From Nitrosovibrio sp. Nv17 (GTDB lineage Bacteria > Pseudomonadota > Gammaproteobacteria > Burkholderiales > Nitrosomonadaceae), in assembly GCF_900119085.1 (NCBI RefSeq), contig NZ_FPIQ01000017.1, forward strand, positions 1 to 63,708: 63,708 nucleotides of DNA, given 5' to 3'. Under the pieces are notes generated by a model that did not search any database, had not been told where the DNA came from, and was given only the letters and a program-made list of their open reading frames with translations. The translations under genes and the position numbers were made by a program. Shown piece by piece: positions 27,101 through 41,623 of the stretch; position 1 is the first letter of the stretch; each line of letters starts with the position of its first letter.

Positions 27101-27275
27101 TCACCAGCACTTCGGCGCTGGCACCTGGAAACGATACTGCAACCGTGACCCGGGGCGGCGCAATATCCGGAAACTGCGCGACGGGCAATGATTTCATTGC
27201 CAAAAAGCCCATGAATATGAACAGCAGCGACAACACGATCGCCAGCACGGGTCTTTTGAGAAAAATACCAAACAT
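24099..27275 (-). CDS. RND efflux pump, HAE1 (AcrB/MexB) family
   Basis: A 1058-residue inner-membrane pump with 12 helices and two large periplasmic loops. The N-terminus MFGIFLKRPVLAIV and PVAQFPDIAPPRV are typical of HAE1 pumps. The proton-relay LAIGIVVDDAIVVVE near residue 400 has the two adjacent Asp residues, and GLLGKNAVLIVEFA marks the second half. It ends in GDDN-type acidic residues. It probably expels organic or toxic compounds rather than metals, because the HME-type Met triad is not seen. It lies between the adaptor gene and the outer-membrane duct in one operon. Confidence 0.95.
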   Translation of the reverse strand: MFGIFLKRPVLAIVLSLLFIFMGFLAMKSLPVAQFPDIAPPRVTVAVSFPGASAEVLVKSSLILLERAINGVPGMRYITSDATSAGEATIQVYFHLGVDPNIAMVNVKTRVDQMMSRLPALVQLEGVIVNFVQPSMLMYVNLFSTDKDADQKLLFNYAYVSVIPEIQRITGIAQATILGSRQYAMRIWMNPERMRAYNISSEDVMKALATQSIIGRPGRLGQSTGRLAQSKEYVLVYKGRFNKPEEYEDIILRAAPTGEILRIRDVAKVDLDSEFYNIFSDKDGYPSASIVLKQNYGTNAQVVIENVKKKLEELKKSFPKDMDYEINYDVSRFVEASIEQVLHTLAEAFVLVSLVVFIFLGDWRSTLIPVLAVPVSLIGAFAAMSAFGLSINLITLFALVLAIGIVVDDAIVVVEAVHAKMEAEHCSPFEASRKVLTEIGGAIIAITLVMVSVFVPLAFMPGPVGVFYRQFAITMASSIIISAIVALSLTPVLCAMILKNTHGQKKRKNPISLFIDGFNFVFEKVTGRYIRLLNVTVTRRLVTLLVLAGFGFGIFVVDKTLPSGFIPGEDQGMIYAIIQTPPGSTIEVTNKVARQLEIMAAEIEGVQSISSLAGYEVLTEGRGSNAGTVVVNMKDWSQRKLSVTQVIHQLEEKAHDLGATIEFFQPPAVPGYGAASGLSFRLLDKTLDTDFFEFDELNKTFMEAMRQRKELTGLFTFYAANYPQYELVIDNRLAMQKGININDAMNQLDIMIGSTYEQGFIRFNNFFKVYAQALPEFRRAPEDVLKYFVKNDEGEMVPYSAFMTMVKKQGPNELTRYNLYNSSAIRAEPAAGYTTGAAIKAIEEVAEATLPKGFEVAWEGLTYDEALRGNEALMIFAVVILFVYLVLAAQYESFALPLVVLCSLPPGIFGAFLLLKEAGLANDVYSQLGMVMLIGLLGKNAVLIVEFASQKQGQGMTVREAAIAGAKERFRPILMTSFAFVAGLIPLAMATGAGAVGNRTIGTSALGGMLTGTVFGVIVIPGLYYIFAKMAEGKKLIQGEDLDPLAEIYHYGPDDNEK

Positions 27276-27297
27276 GGCTTGATTCTGGCTAAAAAGG

Positions 27298-28392
27298 TCA
27301 CTCGGTATACAATTTCATCAACTCGGAGCGAACCTCTTGGGGTGGCCTCAAATCGATCATCACCTTCTCTCCAGGACTAACCTTGCGCATACCCTCGAGC
27401 AAAATCCTGTCGCCGTCATTCAGGCCAGCCTTGACAATAAACATGTGTGGCAATTCGGCCTCTATATGGACAAGCCTTTGCTCCACTTTTTCTTCCTTGT
27501 CTATGACGTAGAGATAGATTTTATCCATGATTTCGAACGTCGCTTTCTGAGGGATGAGCATGGCGTTTGGGTAAGGTATGGTCATCAGGATCGTTCCTGT
27601 CTGACCATGCCTGAGAATTCTGTCCGGGTTGGCGAACAAGGCACGGAACTGGACATTGCCGGAGGTATTAAAAAAATCACCTACAATCGTCTCGACGACT
27701 CCCGTGTGATTGTAAATCTCGCCATTTGCCATCCTTAACTGCACCGTTTCATTGATCTTGCCATTTTCGCGCGTTATAAAATACAGATACCTGGCTTCCG
27801 GGACGTTGAAATAGACCCACAACTGGCTGATATCAGACAGCTCCGTCAACAAATCACCTTCATCGAGAAGGCTGCCGACCCTGACGGCCAGATGATCCGT
27901 AATCCCATCAAAAGGTGCTCTGATATCGGTGAAACCCAGGTGGGTTTTCGCCAGTTCCACCTCCGCGTTGGCTTTATCCAATCTTGCTCTTGCCAACGCC
28001 AGTTCATTGGCTGATACGATATTCTTGTCAGCCAGGGCCTGGGTATTGCGGTATTCGATGTCCACATTTTGCGCTTCGGCTTGCGCTCTTAGAAGTTCCG
28101 CCTGATAGACGTTGGGCATGATCTTGAACATGGGCTGTCCCTTTTTTACCCATTGCCCTTCGTCCACAAAAAAATGGGTCAAGTAGCCCTTTTCCAAAGA
28201 GCGGACTTCGATATGTCTGATGGCACGAATCTGACAGACATAGGCTTCCAGGATGGAAGTGTCTTCGCGGAATGGCGTGGTTGCCTCATATCTTGGCATT
28301 TCTTCATGTGTCTCGGCTTTCGGATGGCATCCATCCAATACCAGGGTGGCGATCAAGCCTAGAACGACGGGTAGGTTAGTGACCATTTGCAT
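27298..28392 (-). CDS. RND efflux periplasmic adaptor lipoprotein (MFP)
   Basis: A 364-residue membrane-fusion protein. It has a lipoprotein signal ending LDGC (about 19-22), a split biotinyl-lipoyl domain (VRSLEKGYLTHFFVDEGQWVKKG, then LGFTDIRAPFDGIT) around a coiled hairpin (about 105-150), a barrel and a proximal domain. It bridges the RND pump and the TolC-like duct. It is the first gene of the three-gene operon, 22 bases before the pump. AT-richer codon use sets the operon apart from its surroundings. No regulator gene is next to it. Confidence 0.92.
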   Translation of the reverse strand: MQMVTNLPVVLGLIATLVLDGCHPKAETHEEMPRYEATTPFREDTSILEAYVCQIRAIRHIEVRSLEKGYLTHFFVDEGQWVKKGQPMFKIMPNVYQAELLRAQAEAQNVDIEYRNTQALADKNIVSANELALARARLDKANAEVELAKTHLGFTDIRAPFDGITDHLAVRVGSLLDEGDLLTELSDISQLWVYFNVPEARYLYFITRENGKINETVQLRMANGEIYNHTGVVETIVGDFFNTSGNVQFRALFANPDRILRHGQTGTILMTIPYPNAMLIPQKATFEIMDKIYLYVIDKEEKVEQRLVHIEAELPHMFIVKAGLNDGDRILLEGMRKVSPGEKVMIDLRPPQEVRSELMKLYTE

Positions 28393-29572
28393 GCCGCTTA
28401 GGTTGGTTAGACAGGTTGAACAGCGGCATGGATTTGTCGTGGATCGATCTGAAATACCGCGCCTTGATTTTAGTCATCGTCCTCAGTCCACCCGCTTCAG
28501 CGGGCGGCTAGTGATTTCATCATGATTGGTACAGCAGGATAAAAAACGTGCTGGTATTTGGCGTATCCTGACGCCAGTAAAAATTATCACATTGATTTTG
28601 TGAGTTTTATGTGAGAATCTTGTCATGGAAACAATCGTTGGAAAGCTAACAGACAAGTCCGGAATCCACCGTAATTTTTGCCGGGAAGCGTCAGGGACAA
28701 AAACGTTGCTGTCCTTGCTTACGGCAGGGGGTGGAGCCCGCCCCCCTGAAGTCTTTCATGTCGAAATAGCGACGTTCCCGTCATATTTCGTCATACTCGG
28801 CTGACATGCCCTAGCCTAAACATCGGGCGCTGGATATGAAGACCTCCGCTGAGGCATATGCATTGGCGGCATGAACGGCACAGGTTCCGGCAGGTCATTA
28901 CATGGAAACCCTTCAGGCCGGAGATACTCCCCTCACCCGTGGGAGTGTTTTCTAAACTCTTCTTTTTATCACTCCTGGTCGCCAATGAATGTGTCAGGTA
29001 TCGTAAATACCCTGCATTTGGCGGAAAGCAATGGTGACGTTGCAATAAGCAGTGTCGATTTTTGGCGTGGCGGCAGTACGATGGGCCTGACCGCATTGCG
29101 GACCCTGTCAAAACGGTGTTTTCTGCGGAAACGACCCGCCGTGGTCTCGAATTGACCCGGAATAATTGGACATCGTTGCAGGGATTGGCGACAATGGCGG
29201 TCGGCGTGCGCGCTCACGCCGGCTTCGCCTTCGAATCCATCGAACCCTGCCGCCATCACCCGCCCGGGGTGTTGGAAATGACTTTCATGACATGAAACGG
29301 CACCCGGTCGCCTTGCGCCTTTTTCTGCACTGACCCAGGCGACCGCCGCGGACGTTAACAGGCTGTAGAAGAATGATCGGGCGTTCAGGAGATTGCGTGT
29401 CCCCTGCAGTCCCACCATCAGCCGTTCCGATCATGTGCCGCCGGCCGGAACCCTTATGGATGGCGCCGAGGGGAGAGCGCCGAAGCCGAATGCTCCCCAT
29501 GCATTCAGCGGGTTGGGGGTGGCGGGACGAAAAATCGGTACCTGGTCGATCATGAGTGAAAATTGGAGGATC
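28393..29572. other. Intergenic, no gene recognised
   Basis: About 1.2 kb without a supported gene. It contains the promoter of the efflux operon and a short hairpin (CCCGC-TTCA-GCGGG at 28491-28504) followed by CTAGTGATTTCAT, which looks like an IS200/IS605-type end. Several open frames on both strands show no family features, and some may be decayed genes. Confidence 0.45.
28491..28504. repeat. Short hairpin, possible IS200/IS605-type end
   Basis: A 5-bp GC stem with a TTCA loop in an otherwise gene-free stretch. Subterminal hairpins of this kind are typical of IS200/IS605 elements, but no TnpA or TnpB is visible. Confidence 0.2.
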
Positions 29573-30271
29573 ATGGCAGACATGGGGGATTCCATCACGA
29601 TCGCGATCCATCTGGTGGCCGCGGTGCTGGCAGGCGGCGCGATCGGGCTCGAACGCAGCGTGCACGGGCATCCGGCCGGCTTCCGGACGCACGTCCTGGT
29701 CTGCCTCGCCTCCAGCCTATTGATGCTGGTGACGCTCTACCAGTGGAAATGGCTGCCGCCCAACATATCGGGGGAATTCGTGCGCATGGATCCGACGCGC
29801 ATGTCGCAGGGCATCATGACGGGCATCGGTTTCCTGGGCGCCGGCGTCATTTTCAAGGAGGGCCTGAGCGTGCGCGGCCTGACCACCGCGGCTTCCATCT
29901 GGATCACCGCCGGTATCGGCATCCTGATGGGCATCGGCTTTTTCCTGCCCGCAATCCTGGGAACCCTGCTGACCCTGGGAGCGCTCTCGCTGTTCCGCCG
30001 GATCGAGGAGCGCATCCCGCGGCAGTCCTACGTCCAGTATTGCGTGGGCTTCGACCGCCATGCGGCCCTGCCGGAGGAGGAGGTGCGCGCGCTGGCGATC
30101 GAACATGGGTTCGAGATCGTGACGACGAGCTACTGCGTTACCCCGGCCGGCCTATTCGAGTACCGCATGGAGGTCAAGACCACCGACCTCAGCGGGGCCT
30201 CGGGGCTGGCGCAGGCATTGCAGGCCATCGACGCCGTGCGCGAATTCCGGGTCTCGACCACGGGCGCATAG
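29573..30271 (+). CDS. mgtC: MgtC/SapB family membrane protein
   Basis: A 232-residue protein with an N-terminal MgtC domain of about five helices (VAAVLAGGAIGLERS, then AGFRTHVLVCLASSLLML, TGIGFLGAGVIFKEG and RGLTTAASIWITAGIGI). A C-terminal ACT-like cytoplasmic domain (about 145-230) follows. MgtC proteins act in magnesium limitation and can inhibit ATP synthase. The ATG at 29573 has GGAGGA directly upstream; 29552 is a longer alternative. It stands alone between the gene-free stretch and the mobile scar. Confidence 0.9.
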   Translation: MADMGDSITIAIHLVAAVLAGGAIGLERSVHGHPAGFRTHVLVCLASSLLMLVTLYQWKWLPPNISGEFVRMDPTRMSQGIMTGIGFLGAGVIFKEGLSVRGLTTAASIWITAGIGILMGIGFFLPAILGTLLTLGALSLFRRIEERIPRQSYVQYCVGFDRHAALPEEEVRALAIEHGFEIVTTSYCVTPAGLFEYRMEVKTTDLSGASGLAQALQAIDAVREFRVSTTGA

Positions 30272-30311
30272 CGTGGCCATGTCTATGTATCGCTGAAGCC
30301 CTCAAGGTTGC

Positions 30312-30479
30312 CTTGGGTCGAAAGGCGAGGCAGCGGATGTGAATAATGGCAACGAATGAAGATAAGTTCTTTGCATATCGTGTGGCAATCCCGCGCCAGC
30401 CCTTGCGGTGCAGGAATGCGTTCTCAACCAGGTGGCCAGCCTGTCGAGATCACGGTCATATTCGCAACTGTCTTCGAGT
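30312..30479 (-). mobile_element. Truncated IS5-family remnant
   Basis: About 170 bases closely match the orfB end of the intact element at 30993-31822 (compare 31013-31185). The frame is broken and no terminal repeat is left, so this is the decayed end of an older copy. Confidence 0.75.
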
Positions 30480-30488
30480 AGGCGAACA

Positions 30489-30563
30489 TATGGCAACGTT
30501 TCGCAAGGGGGGCCGTATCAGTGGGAAGCGCAGGTGCGTCGGCGCGGTTACCATGCCGTTCTA
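30489..30563 (+). pseudogene. Integrase N-terminal remnant (tyrosine recombinase arm-binding part)
   Basis: Starts MATFRKGG in one frame and continues as GPYQWEAQVRRRGY in the next, which together look like the start of phage/island integrases. The frame breaks at the run of Gs near 30507 and nothing of the catalytic domain follows. Confidence 0.55.
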
Positions 30564-30749
30564 AGTCAAGAATTGAGGGAGGAACTCAAATGCAGCCTGA
30601 GCCACACCTCCATATCATAATTGGCGTAAGGCTAAGATTCCAATATCGCAGATTCGCTTGGCGTATTGCGCTACAGCCTTTATATTTAAATTGCCTCAGA
30701 TACCAATAAATATTATAATTAGGTATAAATTTAATTTATTGAGGAAACC

Positions 30750-30992
30750 ATGCGGGTACAAAAAAACACCAGTGTTACGCTGGGCGAGCATTTTGAGAAG
30801 TTTCTCGCCCATCAAATCGAATCCGGGCGTTACGGCTCAGCCAGTGAAGCCATACGCGCCGGCCTTCGCCTGCTGGAAGAACGTGAGACCAAGCTGGAAG
30901 CGCTACGTCACGCCTTGATTGAGGGCGAGCAAAGCGGCCTTGCAGATTATTCCCTGCAAAACATACTGGATGAACTGGAAAGCAAAGACTAG
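30750..30992 (+). CDS. parD: ParD-type antitoxin, orphan
   Basis: An 80-residue ribbon-helix-helix protein: NTSVTLGEHFEKFLAHQIESG then YGSASEAIRAGLRLLEERE, the standard ParD pattern, with a toxin-binding helix at the C-terminus. Translation starts after GAGGAAACC in an AT-rich leader. Normally parE would overlap its end, but an IS5-family element begins at 30993, directly after the stop codon, and no ParE sequence is seen beyond it. The TAG stop lies inside the CTAG target duplication. Confidence 0.85.
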   Translation: MRVQKNTSVTLGEHFEKFLAHQIESGRYGSASEAIRAGLRLLEERETKLEALRHALIEGEQSGLADYSLQNILDELESKD

Positions 30993-31822
30993 ATAGTGTC
31001 GTCACAAGACTTTGAGCCACAAGGCGAGGCATCGGATGTGAATAATGGCAATGAATGAAGACAAGTTCCTTGCGTACCGTGTGGCAATCCCGCGCCAACC
31101 CTTGAGGTGCAGAAACGTGTTCTCGACCAGATGGCGCAGCCTGTAGAGAGCACGGTCATATTCGCGCAGCTGTCTTCGATCCCTGCGCGGTGGAATGACA
31201 CAGCGAATGCCTCGTGCTTTTGCCTTCTCGACGATCGCCTCACTGTCATAGCCCTTATCGGCAATCAGGTGTCCTGCCTCGAAGCCTTCGATCAACTCCC
31301 CAGCCTTTGCACAATCAGCGCGGGTACCTTCTGTAACAATAACTCTGAGCGGCATACCATGCGCATCCACGGCCAGATGTACCTTGGTGTTGAGCCCCCT
31401 TTTGTGCGGCTCATGCCTTGATTGCCGCCCCGTGCGCCCGCAGCCTGCGGGTGCACCTTGCAATGGCTGGCGTCGATCATCAGCCATTCAAAGTCCGGGT
31501 CAGCAACCAGTTTCTCAAACAGCGATTCCCATACCCCTTGATCACGCCAGCGGCAGAAACGTCGATGGGTGTTCTTCCAGTCCCCGTACGCAGGCGGCAG
31601 ATCCCGCCAGGGAGCGCCTGTACGAAGGATCCAGAATACGGCATCGATGAAGCGCCGATTGTCTTGGGCAACTCCGCCCCATGCCCCAGAGCGCCCCGGA
31701 AGCAGGGGTTCGAGTAACTGCCATGTATGCTCTGAAATATCGTGTCGCCGGCAGCTCTCGGTCATTGGATAGCAAATATCCTGGAAAATCACTATTAAAC
31801 CATAATCTCGTGACGACAGTGT
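30993..31822 (-). mobile_element. IS5-family insertion sequence, 830 bp, with CTAG target duplication
   Basis: The ends are imperfect inverted repeats (left ATAGTGTCGTCACAAGA, right read inward ACACTGTCGTCACGAGA) flanked by CTAG at 30989-30992 and 31823-31826. Size, two-frame transposase and 4-bp duplication fit the IS427 group of IS5. It is probably intact. Confidence 0.9.
31002..31765 (-). CDS. IS5-family transposase, two frames joined by -1 frameshift
   Basis: OrfA (from 31765, MTESCRRHDISEHTW) carries the N-terminal region and the first catalytic Asp in WLMIDASHCKVHP. OrfB carries NTKVHLAVDAHGMP, GYDSEAIV and the C-terminal LRHLVENTFLHLKGWRGIATRYA with the Glu. The frames switch at a slippery A4G5 run (31395-31403 on the plus strand), as in IS427-group elements. 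The joined product would be about 254 residues and keeps the DDE layout. Confidence 0.85.
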
Positions 31823-31944
31823 CTAGGGAAACGCTGATGTTTGGCGCTGTAGAATATTCGAATTAATTGATTCTGTACGCCATGAAGGCGGAAATTGCAG
31901 CAGAACGCCTTCCGAGATCGAAAATCCCGAGAGGGTGGCATTGA

Positions 31945-32166
31945 TCAGCGCTTCCTTAAAAGCCCGTGCGCCGTAAAGCTGCAAAATGTGCCAAGGGGCC
32001 GGTCATGGGCCATATGAACGATGGTCTCCCATATATCAAGATCGGTTTGGTTGAACTGTTCCCCCGTGAATTTCACGATGATGCCATCCTGGCTTGCCAG
32101 CACCCCCTCCTTGATATATTGACGATCCTTGCCCTGAACCGCTGCGAACATTATGTCCTTGCTCAT
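31945..32166 (-). pseudogene. TrfA-like plasmid replication initiator remnant
   Basis: About 73 residues (MSKDIMFAAV at the start, KFTGEQFNQTDLDIWETIV in the middle, PLGTFCSFTAHGLL at the end) match the first third of TrfA-type initiators of broad-host-range plasmids. The frame ends early after LLRKR, and the winged-helix DNA-binding part is absent. It is read as the leftover of an integrated plasmid or element. Confidence 0.7.
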
Positions 32167-32393
32167 TGTTATCACCCGTTCGGGTGAGATAAATTACATC
32201 CATATACATATCTTATTGATCTATCTCATCCCTATCGTATCCGCCAGGATTTTCCAGGCCCACGAAAACCGCCGCTCCACGGATGGCTGAAGATCCGCCG
32301 ATACCGGCGGATCCCCATCCCATCGCTGCGTTCGCGGAATTTTTGGACGGTCGTGGGCGGGCGGACACGCCGCCCGCCCATGGGCTCCGTGCG

Positions 32394-38897
<6,504 letters not shown>

Positions 38898-38970
38898 GTC
38901 TCGTTCTCCCCTTGAAGGATCGTCGGTTCGCATCGCGTGCCGTGGCCGCGGCGGACAGGTCTCGTGAAAA

Positions 38971-40377
38971 TCAGGTGCCGTGCAGGATTTCGTCGCGCAG
39001 CGGCGCCGGCAGCGCGCCCTTCTCTTCCTCCCGCGCGGGCGCGGCCCTGAGCGCGGCGAAATCCGCCGCGGCTGGCATGGGCCAGCCCAGCTCCCGGTGC
39101 AGCGCGCGCACGCGCTTGCGGAAGGTGAGCCAGTCGCAGTAGGCGGCGTGCCTGGGCGTATCGATCAGGCGCAGGCTCCCTCGCAAGTCGCCGCGCTCCC
39201 GCTGCGCGATGCTGCGCAGCAGCGCGTCGCGCCCGGTCCCGTGCGCCTGGGCCTGAAGGTAGCGCGCCACCAGAGACGCGAACAGTTCCAGGTGCGGAAA
39301 CACCGCCGCATTCCCCTCGTAGAATCCGGGCGTGAACAGATTCGGATGCAGCCGCGAAAAGCACGTCAGGAAGTGCCCCAGGCCATGCCCGGCCCACTCG
39401 ACGTGGCCGGCGTCGAGGTAGGGCAGCGCGGCGCGGTAGCCGGTGGCGAACACCACCTGATCCACCTCGATCGTGGAACCGTCGGCGAAGTGGACGGTGG
39501 AGCCGTCGAAGCGCAGGACGTCGGGCTTGGGGATCAGGTCGCCGTGGGCGATGCAGGACAGGATGTCCGAGTTCATGATCGGCTGCGACTCGAGGATGCG
39601 GTGCCGCGGCCGCTGCAGCCCGTAGCGCGTGAGATCGCCCTGCATCGCCGCCAGCATGCGCGCCAGCACCCATTGGCGGATACGCAGGGGAATCCACTCG
39701 TTCTCGCGCTCGTAGACGTCGGCGGGTTTGCCGAACATGTGCTTGGGGAGGAAGTGGTAGCCGCGGCGCAGGCTGTGGTACGCCGCCCTCGCGTTCCTGG
39801 CCGCCTCCGTGGCGATGTCGCAGCCCGAGTTCCCGGCCCCTACCACCAGCACCCGCTGCCCCCGGAACTCCTCGGGACTGCGGTAGCCGATGGCATGGCG
39901 CTGCCAGCCGATGAACCGGCCGGGGATCTCGGGCAGATTGGGCGACCAGTGCATGCCGGAGGCGCAGATCACGCTGCGGTAGATGCGGGTGCGGCCCTGC
40001 GCGGTGACCGCCCACATGCCCTCCGCCGGTTCGACCCGCGTGACCTCGCTGGAGAAGTGGATATGCCGCCTGAGATCGTATGCGTCCGCGAAGGCGCGCA
40101 GGTAGGCGTGCACCTCGTCGCGGCGGGGATAGTCCGCACCGGGTGGAAACGGGAAATCCGTGAAGCCGGACTGCGTGCGCGACGAGACGAAGTGCGCATG
40201 CTCGTAGACCGGGGTACCCGGGTTGTCGATGTCCCACAGGCCGCCGACGTCGCGGTGGCGCTCGAACACGTCGAACGGCAGCCCGAGCGCGCCCAGCGCG
40301 CGCGCCTGCGCCAATCCCGAAGGACCGGCGCCGATGATGCAGTGCCGCTCCGTACGATCGATCCTGGTGTCGTGCAC
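38971..40377 (-). CDS. Flavin-containing monooxygenase
   Basis: A 468-residue FMO-type enzyme. The FAD-binding CIIGAGPSGLAQA is near 13-25, an FMO-like segment follows after GLWDIDNPGTPVYEHAHFVSS, the NADPH-binding VLVVGAGNSGCDIA is near 172-185, and VFATGYRAALP marks the second flavin contact. The start is GTG with AGGAGGA six bases upstream. It precedes the polyketide synthase on the same strand. It may hydroxylate or Baeyer-Villiger-oxidise the polyketide, or act on a precursor; the substrate is unknown. Confidence 0.9.
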   Translation of the reverse strand: MHDTRIDRTERHCIIGAGPSGLAQARALGALGLPFDVFERHRDVGGLWDIDNPGTPVYEHAHFVSSRTQSGFTDFPFPPGADYPRRDEVHAYLRAFADAYDLRRHIHFSSEVTRVEPAEGMWAVTAQGRTRIYRSVICASGMHWSPNLPEIPGRFIGWQRHAIGYRSPEEFRGQRVLVVGAGNSGCDIATEAARNARAAYHSLRRGYHFLPKHMFGKPADVYERENEWIPLRIRQWVLARMLAAMQGDLTRYGLQRPRHRILESQPIMNSDILSCIAHGDLIPKPDVLRFDGSTVHFADGSTIEVDQVVFATGYRAALPYLDAGHVEWAGHGLGHFLTCFSRLHPNLFTPGFYEGNAAVFPHLELFASLVARYLQAQAHGTGRDALLRSIAQRERGDLRGSLRLIDTPRHAAYCDWLTFRKRVRALHRELGWPMPAAADFAALRAAPAREEEKGALPAPLRDEILHGT

Positions 40378-40580
40378 GATGATTCCTCCTGTATGCGTTT
40401 GGATTGAATCCCTCCATCAGACAGGCACAGGATAGCCGCCGGGCGGATTCCGGGCTGTGGGGAAACTCACTCCAGTGGCATATTTGACAGGCGTGCCGGA
40501 AGCGCCGCGGGCGCATCCGCATCCCCATGGCGGCAGCGGGAGAGGGGAAGGAAGGGAGCGTGGGGATCGGTTGCCCGGCG

Positions 40581-41357
40581 TTACATCCCGAAGGGCTTCC
40601 TCAGGACGAAGTCGCGCTCGCCCGGGATGAAGGTGCTGCACTCGTGCTCGGTGCCTTCGTGCCGCACCTTGAGGGTGACGACGGTGGCGCTGTCCTCTTC
40701 CCGGCTGACGGGGATGCGCGTGATGCCCGCCGCCAGCGCATGGCCCGCGGGCAGGATGCGGCGGCTCTCCGCGCCCTGAAATCCGGAGATGGCGCCCCGG
40801 CTCAGGAAGGAGTGCTGCACCGTCGGCCGCGAGGCGTCGGCGGAGACCCAGTTCACGTGCAGCACGGCCGCCCGTTCCAGGCCCGGGCTGACCCAGCAGG
40901 CCAGGCCCTTGCGCTGGCGCATGCACGCCGACCAGGCCTCCGCCACCGCCGGCGAAGCGGCCTTCTGCATCAGGAACTCGGCGGCCCGCGACGTGTTGGA
41001 CGCCGAATTCTTGGAGCAGTACGCCGTCTTCCACTGGCTGAAGCGGCTGTCGTCCAGCAGGCGGGAGGAAGGCTGCTCGCCCGGCAGGAACAGCCCGTAG
41101 GAGAATCCGAAGGTGCTGTCGGCAGGATGCCGGGCACGCTCGATGGCCGCCCCGGCCTGCGCGAACGGCGAGGCGCACAGCTGCGCGTACATCGCCTGCT
41201 CTCGCACCCGGTCGTCATTTTTGGCGTAATTCCTGTAGAATCCCTCCGACAGGATGCCGCGGCAATCGTCCGTGGCAGCCGCACTGGCGGGCGCGGCATG
41301 CAGGACGCATGCAGCGGCCATGATCGGAGCAACGATCGAGATCTTCTTGATTCGCAT
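40581..41357 (-). CDS. Secreted protein of unknown function
   Basis: A 258-residue protein with a clear signal peptide (1-26, ASA-A) and several cysteines in the mature part (DDCRG, AQLCAS, AYCSK, SACMRQRKGLACW, HECSTF). The rest is soluble. No family is recognised. It sits between the PKS unit and the divergent GGDEF-EAL gene and has no clear operon partner. The even cysteine spacing suggests disulfides in the periplasm or outside. Confidence 0.75.
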   Translation of the reverse strand: MRIKKISIVAPIMAAACVLHAAPASAAATDDCRGILSEGFYRNYAKNDDRVREQAMYAQLCASPFAQAGAAIERARHPADSTFGFSYGLFLPGEQPSSRLLDDSRFSQWKTAYCSKNSASNTSRAAEFLMQKAASPAVAEAWSACMRQRKGLACWVSPGLERAAVLHVNWVSADASRPTVQHSFLSRGAISGFQGAESRRILPAGHALAAGITRIPVSREEDSATVVTLKVRHEGTEHECSTFIPGERDFVLRKPFGM

Positions 41358-41623
41358 TTTTCCTCCCTTGCGCTACCCTCGACAGAGCACACAGTATAGA
41401 ATGAGCGCATGCGGAAATCCAAACCGCCCGCTTCCACTCACACCCTTTCGGGTAAGCGGGATCTGTGCCTGGCGTTTCGGCTCCCGTACGGGATCCACCT
41501 CCGTTCTCCGCATGCAATGCCAGAATCCCTGCCCGCCGCGTGCCCTGCCCGGCTCCAGGCCGATGACCCGGTCCTCGACACCTTGCCGCAACTGACTCCC
41601 GGCCGAACCGGAGGCGGCCGCCA

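Noticed and set aside
28969-29418. 149-residue minus-strand frame in the gene-free stretch
   Set aside because: No domain, signal or ribosome site; kept only as a note that decayed genes may be present.
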